Origin: Thalassiosira profunda
Taxonomy: Eukaryota; Bacillariophyta; Thalassiosirophyceae; Thalassiosirales; Thalassiosiraceae
Direction: 5' to 3'
Length of the DNA stretch: 20,472 bases
Assembly: GCA_036939355.1 (NCBI GenBank)
Contig: JALLAP010000092.1
Location: forward strand, 1-20,472
Both the position numbers and the translations under genes were made by a program. Below, piece by piece: positions 1 to 7,625 of this stretch. A model generated the notes under the pieces. It did no database searches, had not been told where the DNA came from, and saw nothing but the letters and a program-made list of their open reading frames with translations. Each line of letters starts with the position of its first letter. The stretch's first letter is position 1.

Positions 1-313
1 TCGCCACATCGGCCGCCTTCGTCACGTCCCCCGCAATCAGCGTCAAGTTCGGATCGTCGAACGGCTTCTCGGCATCCGCCCCGCCGGACCCCTTGGGAAT
101 CTTGCAGTTCGACGGGGTGCGCGTCAATCCGACGACCTTGTCGCCGTCCTTGAGCGCCTGGAAGACACACTCCTGCGCGGTCAGGCCGGACGCCCCGAAG
201 ACGGCGATGGTGGCATCGAGCGACGTGCTGCTGGTGCGGGTAGCGGCGCGCGGGGCGGGCGCGAAGGCCGCTGCGGTGCCCAGGAGGGCGGCAGGGAGGA
301 GGATGGAGCGCAT
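1..313 (-). CDS. Plastid-targeted NAD(P)-binding SDR-like protein, N-terminal part
   Basis: The gene starts at an ATG at 313 and runs off the left edge, leaving 104 residues. Residues 1-16 form a signal peptide (MRSILLPAALLGTAAA), followed at once by FAPAPR, the classic Phe-at-+1 motif of complex-plastid targeting, and then a Ser/Thr/Arg-rich transit stretch. The mature part begins near residue 34 with a beta strand and the nucleotide-binding loop VFGASGLTAQE, a variant of the GxxGxxG loop of atypical short-chain dehydrogenases (NmrA-like). A second strand, KVVGLTRTPSNC, and LTLIAGDVTKAADVA fit the next Rossmann elements. Proteins of this type include plastid reductases and photosystem assembly factors; the substrate cannot be told from this fragment. 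It is divergent from the Derlin gene, 212 bp away. Targeting is seen directly; the exact enzyme is unknown. Confidence 0.8.
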   Translation of the reverse strand, partial: MRSILLPAALLGTAAAFAPAPRAATRTSSTSLDATIAVFGASGLTAQECVFQALKDGDKVVGLTRTPSNCKIPKGSGGADAEKPFDDPNLTLIAGDVTKAADVA

Positions 314-525
314 GGTTGCGGCGTCGAAAGATTGTGAGTTGTGAGCGAGATCTTTGTCTCGGTCCATCGCTCCGTCCCTGAGCATGCACCAACCAAAACT
401 CCACGTGGAGGAGAGGAGACCCCTCCTCCGCAGCCAGACACAAACACAAACATCACCGCCGTGCGTCACCTGCTCCTCCTATCTACAATTAGCTCGGCAA
501 GCGGCGGCCCCATCGTTCCAGCATC
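314..525. promoter_or_regulatory. Shared intergenic region of the SDR and Derlin genes
   Basis: These 212 bp separate two divergent start codons, so both promoters must lie here or extend into the neighbouring gene. It contains a perfect palindromic G-box, CCACGTGG at 401-408 (core CACGTG), of the type bound by bZIP or bHLH factors. No TATA box is obvious. Promoter function is inferred from position. Confidence 0.5.
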
Positions 526-1554
526 ATGCGGCCATCAGTTGCAACGAGCGTCGGCATGGCGGCGGCAGTCGCTTGCATAGGCGCAACGCCCGTCGACGGC
601 AAACCATCCTTTTTCCAACCGCGCAGTAGAATACCCATCACCCGACAACAAAGCCCTCTCCACACGGCCGATTGCAATGCAAACACAATCCACACCCTGC
701 TAGACATTCGAGGAGGCGCCTCGCGGCGAAAGAAGGGCGGTAAAACCGCGTCCTTGTACGGCACCTCTTCCAAAACCGCCACGGGCAAACAGAAAGTGAA
801 GGGCTCCGTCAAAGAGGAACCACAAAAGTCGGCAGTGTCCGACACGATGGCCAAATACAAATCCATCCTCCCCCTGACGCGCATATACATCACGTTGGTC
901 GGGATCGTCACCCTCCTCGGGTTGGTGCTGGGGGAGGAACTCGCCCAGGGCCTGCTGGCGCTGGACCCCATCCGAACGATGTACGGCCTCGAGCTCTGGC
1001 GGCCCCTCACGGCGGCGTGCTTCCTCGGCCCTCCCTCCATCGGGTGGCTCATGAACGCGTATTACTTATTCGAGTACGGCAGTAGCCTCGAGCGGGCGTT
1101 CGGTACCGCGCAGCACCTCTTGTTTCTCTTCGTGCAAATTGCCTTTCTGAGCGTGTGCAGCGCCTTCTTCGGGCAGCCCTTTTTTGCCCAGAGCGTCATC
1201 ACCTCGATGCTCCACGTGCTGAGTAGATCGATGCCCACTCAAAAAGTCAAGTGGCTGATCTTTACTGTGCCGTATTGGACGCTGCCGTACGGACTCATGG
1301 CGAGCGACGTGCTGCAGGCGGGAAACGCGGCGGCTGCATTGCCGCACGTGTTGGGGATACTGAGCGGCCACCTGTACTTCTTTCACAAGAACGTGTGGCC
1401 CAAGGTGGGCGGGGAGGATTGGCTGGTCCCGCCGGCGTTTGTGCGGAGCCGGCTGGATGGAGATGGAGGTGGGGGGAGCAAGGGGAAGGAGAGCGTGAAT
1501 GCCGCGTTGAAGGCACGGAAGAAGGGACGGGGGAAGAAATTGGGCGGAAAATAA
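526..1554 (+). CDS. Symbiont-type Derlin (sDer1-like) of the plastid import machinery SELMA
   Basis: This is a single exon of 342 residues. The C-terminal two thirds (about 112-310) is a Derlin: PLTRIYITLV opens the first helix, followed by the WRPLT signature (158-162), YLFEYGSSLE, several hydrophobic helices, GILSGHLYFF (277-286, matching the Derlin GxxxGH segment) and LVPPAFV. Ordinary ER Derlins begin almost directly at the first helix. This one has about 110 extra residues, with a signal peptide (1-25), IRGGA (61-65) and a Lys-rich, Ser/Thr-rich stretch. Such extensions mark symbiont-specific Derlins, which form part of the ERAD-derived translocon in the second outermost plastid membrane. 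No Phe follows the signal peptide, consistent with a periplastid rather than stromal destination. The tail is very basic (KARKKGRGKK). The Derlin family is clear; the SELMA role is inferred from the extension. Confidence 0.8.
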   Translation: MRPSVATSVGMAAAVACIGATPVDGKPSFFQPRSRIPITRQQSPLHTADCNANTIHTLLDIRGGASRRKKGGKTASLYGTSSKTATGKQKVKGSVKEEPQKSAVSDTMAKYKSILPLTRIYITLVGIVTLLGLVLGEELAQGLLALDPIRTMYGLELWRPLTAACFLGPPSIGWLMNAYYLFEYGSSLERAFGTAQHLLFLFVQIAFLSVCSAFFGQPFFAQSVITSMLHVLSRSMPTQKVKWLIFTVPYWTLPYGLMASDVLQAGNAAAALPHVLGILSGHLYFFHKNVWPKVGGEDWLVPPAFVRSRLDGDGGGGSKGKESVNAALKARKKGRGKKLGGK

Positions 1555-1656
1555 GAGGTGGTGAGACTGGAAAGTTGACGTTGCGGGTGGAGATTTGGAG
1601 AGGGCAATCATACTGCCGGGAAGACTGATGGATCTAGCAGCAAAAGTCTGTGCCCA

Positions 1657-3347
1657 TCAAATGCGCTGCAGATGACCTTTTGGTGCCTTGGCCACCGTCT
1701 TCTTTGTTCGGATCCAACTCTCCACAGCTCCCTCCAGTACCTGCTGCCCCCCTCCGCACACGATCTCCACGCATTTGACAAAAGGATAAGAGCCTTTCAT
1801 GGCGTGGTCGACCCATTCCGGTAAAGCTCGGTCAAGCGTGGCCAGCGCTTTTTCCTTCGTCAGGCCGTGGAGATCAATCGTAGTGCGACAAGCGGAACGG
1901 ATGCCAGCCGACCGCTTGCCGGTCTTGTAGAGGTTGCCCGGCTCTCCTACCAGTATTGCAATCGACGTTCTGCCCACAGTGCCCGTAGATCCGGCCTCAT
2001 TCAAGAGCGACAGATTGTCGGATACAACTGGCGACAGAAGCGTCTTTGTTGACTTGCATTTCACTTTGGGCTGCGCTCGTTGAAGATTCAATGCGTGAAG
2101 ACCCTCCCTGATCAACCGGAACTGTGGATCGGCCTCCTCGAACACACGCGACAGGTTCCTGGAATGCTGCTGCTTATGCTTCTTCATCTCGTCTTCGGGC
2201 GAGGCATACAAGGTTGGCTTCTTCTTTTCGCAGCGCCGATTACTTCCCTTGGAAGACTGTGCCGGTTTGATTTCACTGTGACATTTGTACTCAATTGCAA
2301 GCAGTGGAGGAGGCTGCTCTGGCTTGGGCTCCTTCTGATTTTCCGCCTCGTCCTCTTTGTACTCAATTGCAAGTATCGGCTGACCGTTCTCGAGTTCGAG
2401 CATCTTCTTATTGTCCACCCTGTTCTCGTAAGTAAAGTCTCTCTCGGAAACTTCCAAGATGTGTCCGTCTCGGATTCCCAAGGCCATAAGCGTCATTTTC
2501 ATGTGGCTCGAATAAAGCCTCCGGCCGTTGTGGTGAAACACGAAACGTTTCATCGAAGGCAATCCCTTTTCCAACGCGGCACGGTACAGGAACTGCCCGA
2601 GCTCCAGATAACCGGCCGGAGATACGTTATGCCAGTCAACCTTTGTGCCATATGCCAAGCCTACCTTCGTCATCACAAGAACTGTTTCGAGGCTTGCGAT
2701 GTAGTCTTTGATTTTGCTCTGGTCGGCCACGTTGGTCACGTCAAATGCTGCCCGGATGTGCGGGTATTTGCGCAAGAACTCGTGGAGAGATTTCGCGCTC
2801 TTGTGGTCTTCCAGAACTGAGTCCAGTGGTACTTCCAGCGCTGTTCGCATCACCCCATGTTGCAGATGAGCCACAAATCGTGACTTTTGTCGGGCTTATG
2901 CAGTTTCGTCAGCACGGTTTCCCTCTGGAGAGCAAGTTGCCCCTGCGCGAACCATTCCAGACTCTTCTCCTTCGACGACGCTTTCAACTTGGTAAGGCCC
3001 TTAAGTGCCGATTCGACAAAGCTCCCGATAATGTCCAACTGGTTGTCAGTATATATCTGAAGCCTCCTCCGTCTTTGGCGCCTGACGATGTCTTCGTGAA
3101 GCCTCTCTGTGTCCAGCTTGAGCCAAGCTTTTTCCAGCCCTCGCAATGTTGCGGCTTCATGTTGAAACGTTATCAATTTCGCAGGACAGAAGGTAAACAG
3201 TTTCTCGAGGACTTCGTTCAGCGGCGCCTCCGTAGACTCAAGCTCTTTCGTGAGCTTTTCTATTTGCCGCACGGCCTCCTCGTTGTGCTCTGAGATTAGC
3301 TCCAACAGAGCCCATTTGGGAGGCCCGGTGCAAGGAACCAGTGCCAT
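1657..3347 (-). CDS. Ubiquitin-like plus Smr-domain protein, frameshifted
   Basis: The first ATG at 3347 opens a helical, charged, coiled-coil-like segment of 165 codons that ends at a TGA at 2852-2850. The matching downstream frame is open from 2895 to 1657. Its product has three parts: a helical region, a beta-grasp-like segment (RFVFHHNGRRL ... LGIRDGHILEV) resembling ubiquitin/SUMO, and, after a Pro/Lys-rich linker, a C-terminal Smr domain (IDLHGLTKEKALATLD ... VEIVCGGGQQVLEGAVESWI). Smr domains occur in MutS2 and in nucleases or RNA-binding proteins; DLHG is the usual motif, while the second motif here is CGGGQQ. The two frames overlap at 2895-2853, where an AAAA run (2885-2888) could account for one lost base. 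No GTRAGT donor is nearby, so an intron is unlikely. From general knowledge, similar Smr proteins are numerous in diatoms. The molecular role is unknown. Confidence 0.65.
2284..2373. repeat. Two identical 18-bp copies 72 bp apart inside the Smr gene
   Basis: TTTGTACTCAATTGCAAG occurs at 2284-2301 and again at 2356-2373. On the coding minus strand both copies are read in frame as LAIEYK, 24 residues apart, in the linker between the ubiquitin-like segment and the Smr domain. Perfect DNA identity in a linker that otherwise differs suggests recent duplication or a conserved short linear motif. Confidence 0.8.
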
Positions 3348-3543
3348 TGCCCTCTGAGCGAAGCCTGAAGCATTTACTGATCCCCCCTCCCTCTCTGCCA
3401 CCTCTCTGATGTCAGACCCCGGTTGGCAGAGGAGAGCCGCCAACTACCGCATCCTTTGCGCTTTCTCCTCCTCCAACTTCTTTCATTTCAATTGTAAATA
3501 TTCCAATCCTCTCGTTCACGCCCCCCTAACCCTGTTTCTAGCA

Positions 3544-4295
3544 CTACACGAGAGTGGGAGGCTGATAGCTGCTGTCGGCATCGTTGCCCCTCCTCTTGCT
3601 CTTGCGCCGCATGGAAAACCTCGCCTTCCTGTGCGGGCGCAGGAGCGGGCCCACCACGAACCGGAACAGTACCGACTTCGGCCGGTGCTCCTTTTCTTTT
3701 TTTGTTGCATCGTATCTTCCCGAGTTGATTGGTCCATATCTGCAGGTTGCTGCTCGGAATCATCAGTGCCCTCGCCGACGTAATCCAATCCCCCATCGTC
3801 GTAATACGCAATCATCTTGGCGCCCTCATTGTAGGCCACGCAGTCCTCCCGAAAATGGTCCATCTCTCTAATGATCTCCTCTTGGCATGTGGCGTGCCAC
3901 CGGCGGATCTGCTCCCTCGCCCTCTCCAATTTGGCATCCCGCGTGATGACGCTGGTTACGGTGGCGGCCACCACGGCAAATGCTGACGCGGCAAGGCAAA
4001 GAGCAACAAACACCACCACTCCGTATTGAGCCGCAACGAAGACACAGATTGTTATTGCCAAGATAAGGAGTGTGGATATGAAGAGGAGGTAGAGCATCAC
4101 CGCGAGGGCGGCACGGTGCTCCATGTCGTCTTCTGGGGGCGGCGCATCTCCGGACGGGCCATCGGAGTCGGCGTCGGACGCTGAAACGGAGCCGTTGGTC
4201 CGGCCATTCGCGGGCAGTTCCCCGTCTTCTCCAGCCCCCCGCAGTTCAACCGCGCAGACGGGCGGTCCTCCCATGCTATCGAGGGGCTCGTTCAT
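3544..4295 (-). CDS. Two-helix membrane protein of unknown function, C-terminal frame change
   Basis: Translation from the ATG at 4295 gives an acidic, Gly/Ser/Pro-rich N-terminus (1-60). Two adjacent membrane helices follow (about 63-88 and 91-116, YLLFISTLLILAITICVFV and VVVFVALCLAASAFAVVAA), then a charged helix with KLERAREQIRRWHATCQEEIIREMDHF and an acidic stretch with YYDDGGLDYVGEG. At 3697-3703 the minus strand has seven As. Read as written, the frame continues to a stop at 3516 through a Cys/Trp/Gly-rich tail with poor codon bias. With one more A, the frame becomes KSVLFRFVVGPLLRP ... PPTLV and stops at 3544, with about 85% G/C at third positions like real genes here. I favour the latter. 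No known family is recognised. It is divergent from the FSH1 gene. Confidence 0.6.
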
Positions 4296-4412
4296 CGCGT
4301 AGGCCGCCGGCAGCGGAAGGGAGAGCCGATCCTGCCAGCGCCGCGCCTCCACCTCCTGGCCGGCTGTTTGCGTGCGCAGAGGTGGATGTACTTACAATAC
4401 GTCCTTTGATTG

Positions 4413-4422
4413 TACGTACGTA
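4413..4422. promoter_or_regulatory. TACGTACGTA palindrome in a divergent promoter
   Basis: TACGTACGTA lies 61 bp upstream of the ATG of the FSH1-like hydrolase at 4483, within the 187 bp between it and the divergent two-helix protein gene. ACGT-core palindromes are typical bZIP targets. A related cluster occurs upstream of the SulP gene. Function is inferred from position and motif only. Confidence 0.4.
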
Positions 4423-4482
4423 GATACCTCACTCATTATTTCTCATTTCACCTCGCGGCCATCACCCGTGCTCTGCGTCGCG

Positions 4483-5486
4483 ATGGCCCTTCCATCCTCG
4501 AGAATCCACGCTGCACTTGTATCTGCCCTCTCTTGCGTCATAGGTGGCGCTGGGGCTTTCTCATCGAGCTCGGATCGCTTCCTCCTCCGTGGACGCCCGG
4601 CACCATCAGCAATGGTGATGCTCGCCAGCCATCAAGATCCCTCTGCGACTGGCAGCGGAGGCGATGTCAGCATATGAATATTGTGCTTGCACGGAAAGGG
4701 AGGGAACGAGGAACAATTTGTCAACTCGGCACTGATGCCCCTGAGGGCGCTCCTCGATCAGCGTGTATCAGGGCTGTGCGAGGATGAGGTGCAGAGCAAG
4801 GTATCGTTTCAGTGGGAGGCACTGACGGCGCCCTTCGAGCTGCAACCGGGCGACGAGACGGCGGGCTATTCGTGGTGGACGATGCCACCAGGTGTGCGAT
4901 CGTATAATGCGGAAGAGGTGAGGGAGGTGTCCGTTGGTCTGCCATTTGCAATATGACACACATCTTATGCATCTTTCATTGCAATGCACAGTACATTGGA
5001 TTCGACGAGAGCGCAACAATGGTAATGAGCAAACTCTATCCAGATGACACAGCGTGCGCTTTTGACATCATCCTCGGCCATTCTCAAGGGGCGATACTGA
5101 CGGCGGCGCTCTTATCTATCAAACCTGAACTGCAATCAACCTCGAATGCTCCGCTTGGGTACATACTGAATGGAGTTGCGTGGCCAAATCCCTACCAGAG
5201 CAATTTGACATCGCTCGCTCAACAGAAGTCGGATGACTCAGGCAAAGTACCACGCTTGGCGTTTGTGATGGGAAAGAACGATAGCATCAATCCGATTGAA
5301 AGTGCGATGCAAGTGCACGAAGCGTACGGAAGAGCCGCTTTCGATGTATCGATTGTGCATCACGAGGGAGGGCATTCGGTGCCATTGGGAAGAGATGAGG
5401 ATTCCGTTCGAGCGCTGGAAGAGCTTGTCGATTGGATAATGGAGATTGCCAGAGAAAGGGCTCAAATATTGAACAGCGACTCTTAA
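4483..5486 (+). CDS. Plastid-targeted FSH1-type serine hydrolase with an in-frame TGA
   Basis: The gene has two exons, 4483-4917 and 4992-5486, about 309 codons. Residues 1-26 form a signal peptide (HAALVSALSCVIGGAGA) followed by FSSSSDR and an Arg/Ser-rich transit region. The alpha/beta-hydrolase core begins ILCLHGKGGNEEQF. The nucleophile elbow is GHSQGA (Ser176), with an Asp in MGKNDSINP (Asp242) and a His in HEGGHSVPLG (His273), giving a complete catalytic triad. FSH1/OVCA2-like enzymes cleave esters; the substrate is unknown. Codon 65 (4675-4677) is TGA, immediately before ILCLHG, where related proteins often have a basic residue; CGA to TGA would be a single transition. No ATG after the stop restores the first core strand. 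It is therefore a nonsense allele, a sequencing error, readthrough or a young pseudogene. Its 3' end lies 58 bp from the convergent SulP gene. Confidence 0.8.
4918..4991 (+). other. Intron of the FSH1-like gene, 74 bp
   Basis: The donor is GTGAGG at 4918 and the acceptor is CACAG ending at 4991. Removing it joins NAEE to YIGFDES in phase 0, giving a continuous hydrolase fold. Without splicing a TGA at 4954 would end the protein. It contains four TGCA tetramers. Confidence 0.9.
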
Positions 5487-5544
5487 TGCAACATCTACTT
5501 CGGCCTAACGATACAACACTTTTCCATTGTGAACAACACGTCTC

Positions 5545-7131
5545 TTATGCAGCTTCGGCCTCGGCATCGTTGCCAGAGCCAAATCGATTGTAGATTGACA
5601 AAAGGCCACGCTGAAACGAAACGCCTGCAATAATCCCCACGGCCAGATTTCCGAAGTAACATATTCCAGAGGAAATTCCCAGAGCCAACATTTCGATCCA
5701 CCGTTGGGCGCGGCTCACTGCCTTTCCATCCTCATCAGTGTATTTGGAAGGGTTTATCACGGCCTTGAAAGCCTTGGCCGATGATTCCCATGCGACAGTA
5801 TCGTAAGCTACCGTAATCATAATGCCGGCAAGGGCGGCTGACGATATCTTTCCGACGAGTGGCGCAAAGAACAACACGAACGATGCCATTGCGATTGCGT
5901 ACGAGATGGAAGAAAACGCCCCGCCGCCGCCAGACTTCAAATTGAGCACAGTTTGTGGGATGAGGCCGCACCCTCCAAAGCCGCCCAGGAATCCGCTGAG
6001 CGCATTTCCTGCCGACATGGCCATCACGGAGCGCGTGGGAACATCCTCGCCTTGTTTTTCGCCGACCATGTCGTCAACAACCTTTCCAGCCAACAGCGTT
6101 TCCACGAGGGCGATGATCATGATGGATATAGCAGGCGGCAGGACCAATTTCCAAGCCGCAGGGGAGGACGCCATGCTCTGCAATTCTCCAAGATTGACCA
6201 GACTGGGAAGCGATGAGAGTCCTCCTGAAAATGTGCCTTCCGCCGCCGAAGACGCGAGAGTTGCCAAGGGAAGCTTCAAGGCTGCCCCAAGGCCCGACGC
6301 CACCACGAGGCCCACCAAAGAAGAAGGCACTGCCTTTGTGAATTTGGGAAGGAGTTGGACAATTGCAAAGCACAGCGATGCCATTGATACCGCCGGAACG
6401 AGTGCACCCGCCGCGGCTGCAGCCTTGAACACCGATGCCTGCGACAGCAGCAGGATGAGCCCCAACCCATTGAGAAATCCTGAGAGCACCTGCTCCGAGA
6501 CGAGATCCGCCGTCTTGGCCAGACGGAACACGCCGAAAAGTCCCTGCATGACAGCCGATGCTAGAATGCAAAGGGTCATGTATTCGACGCCGTGCACCTG
6601 CGTGAGCGCCGACAGGGGAACGATGACCACAGCCGCCGTGCCGGAGATGACGCCCTCCCGTGCACCGACTGATGGAAGATTGCAAGTCGATTGAGTCAAT
6701 AAGAAGTGGAAGTGAACTGTTTTGCGTTGCAAACGATACTCACTCAGTGGCGCCGTGATGCCCATCACCACCGACGACCACAGCCCCACCAACGGGTTGA
6801 CGCCGACGATGGCGCTGCACGCGATGGCCTTCGAGAGGAGGGAGAAGGCTACCGTCAATCCGGCGAGGGTATCCTGGACCATCGTGGGCTTTTCGCTGCT
6901 GATAGAGACATCGGTGTCGGCCGCGGACGCGCCCATGTAGACAGATCGCGGCAGTGATGTTCTCCTCGGGGATACGAGAGGTGCACGTGTTGATGGGTGG
7001 GACGCAAGCTTCGGCACGAGATTCGGAGCGATCCTCGCGGGATGGCAGCCGACGGGGCGCGTCGAAAATCCCAGCGCCGGCACCACCGCACCCAGGCAGA
7101 GGAGGGAGGCAGGGAGGTGGGGGACCTTCAT
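5545..7131 (-). CDS. Plastid-targeted SulP (SLC26-like) anion transporter lacking STAS
   Basis: There are two exons, 7131-6744 and 6668-5545, 503 residues. The ATG at 7131 was chosen because it starts a signal peptide (MKVPHLPASLLCLGAVVPALG) followed by FSTRP and a long basic transit peptide to about residue 65; an upstream in-frame ATG at 7392 would only add noncoding-looking sequence. The transport core (about 85-490) is clearly SulP: DTLAGLTVAFSLLSKAIA, GVNPLVGLWSSVV, the REGVISGTAAV segment, EQVLSGFLNGLGLIL, ALVETLLAGKVVDDM, GGCGLIPQTVLNLKSGGG and APLVGKISSAALAGIMI. SulP proteins carry sulfate, bicarbonate or other anions. Most end in a cytosolic STAS domain; this one stops right after the membrane domain, and the next gene is 58 bp away. 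A plastid envelope sulfate or bicarbonate transporter is a reasonable inference; the substrate is not determined. Confidence 0.88.
   Translation of the reverse strand: MKVPHLPASLLCLGAVVPALGFSTRPVGCHPARIAPNLVPKLASHPSTRAPLVSPRRTSLPRSVYMGASAADTDVSISSEKPTMVQDTLAGLTVAFSLLSKAIACSAIVGVNPLVGLWSSVVMGITAPLSEYRLQRKTVHFHFLLTQSTCNLPSVGAREGVISGTAAVVIVPLSALTQVHGVEYMTLCILASAVMQGLFGVFRLAKTADLVSEQVLSGFLNGLGLILLLSQASVFKAAAAAGALVPAVSMASLCFAIVQLLPKFTKAVPSSLVGLVVASGLGAALKLPLATLASSAAEGTFSGGLSSLPSLVNLGELQSMASSPAAWKLVLPPAISIMIIALVETLLAGKVVDDMVGEKQGEDVPTRSVMAMSAGNALSGFLGGFGGCGLIPQTVLNLKSGGGGAFSSISYAIAMASFVLFFAPLVGKISSAALAGIMITVAYDTVAWESSAKAFKAVINPSKYTDEDGKAVSRAQRWIEMLALGISSGICYFGNLAVGIIAGVSFQRGLLSIYNRFGSGNDAEAEAA
6669..6743 (-). 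other. Intron of the SulP gene, 75 bp, in-frame length
   Basis: On the minus strand it runs from GTGAGT at 6743 to CATCAG at 6669. The length is a multiple of three and has no stop, so an unspliced reading would insert 25 residues. Splicing gives APLIGAREGVISG, which matches the SulP family far better than the inserted LQRKTVHFHFLLTQ. It contains TTTGCAACG and CTTGCAATC. Confidence 0.88.
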
Positions 7132-7625
7132 CGTTGTGGCTGATGGTGAGGGGTGAGATAGGTAGTAGGGGCACGAGCGCAGCGAGCAGGGTGAGGAAAG
7201 ATTCTGCTCTGGGCTGGATGAGTTACCTAACTGGAGAAGTGTACTATTCCGACGTACATAGCTGCAGTAGGATCTTAGCAATTCACGTACGTAGGTGGTA
7301 TCTACGTACGTACGTGGAGCAGAACGAGCCGAGAGCAGCGAGAGAGAGGAGAGAAGATGCAGGAAGGAGCTTCCTTTTGTGCAACAAATCATTCGCGATT
7401 ACCCAGCTCTGAGATGCAAAGAGCAGTCTGACTCGCACAAAGACAAGGGCTTGCTCACATGCAAGCAATAGCTGCTGGGAGAGGAGGCCTGTGGGTCACC
7501 GGCCCGTCTCTTTTGCAATTGGTTGCCGTTTCCGAACGATGATTGTCGTGTCCCTTCGCCAGGCATATCTCTCCACGGATATGTCTGGCCGAGTGCTCAA
7601 ACTTCTGCTCCTCTAACTCAGTCGA
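7132..7625. promoter_or_regulatory. SulP upstream region and phosphatase 3' flank
   Basis: These 494 bp lie between the SulP start and the end of the phosphatase gene, both on the minus strand. Two ACGT-core clusters, CACGTACGTA (7284-7293) and TACGTACGTACGT (7303-7315), sit 150-185 bp upstream of the SulP ATG and could be bZIP sites. An inverted repeat lies at 7559-7588. I see no conserved coding segment or RNA gene here. Confidence 0.45.
7559..7588. repeat. Hairpin-forming inverted repeat
   Basis: The arms CCAGGCATATC (7559-7569) and GATATGTCTGG (7578-7588) are complementary over 11 pairs, with one G-T wobble when read as plus-strand RNA, around an 8-base loop. It lies about 40 bp beyond the phosphatase stop codon. 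It may be a 3'-processing structure or chance. Confidence 0.5.

Noticed and set aside
2080..2820. Plus-strand open frame of about 246 codons opposite the Smr gene
   Set aside because: The minus strand has a clear Smr domain here, and the plus-strand product resembles nothing known.
2850..2895. An intron explaining the frame change in the Ubl-Smr gene
   Set aside because: No GTGAGT, GTAAGT or similar donor is present on the coding strand between about 3000 and 2820, unlike the other introns here.
4675..4677. TGA as selenocysteine in the hydrolase
   Set aside because: The residue lies before the first core strand, far from the active site, FSH1 enzymes are not known selenoproteins, and I see no evident SECIS-like element in the 58 bp before the next gene. 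A nonsense change or error is simpler.
6669..6743. Treating the SulP intron as coding because it is in frame
   Set aside because: The inserted sequence would break a transmembrane helix junction, while its ends are GTGAGT and CAG, and removal restores the family pattern.
7132..7392. Upstream ATG at 7392 as the SulP start
   Set aside because: It would bury the signal peptide 87 residues inside the protein and make the TACGTA elements coding; the ATG at 7131 gives an immediate signal and transit peptide.
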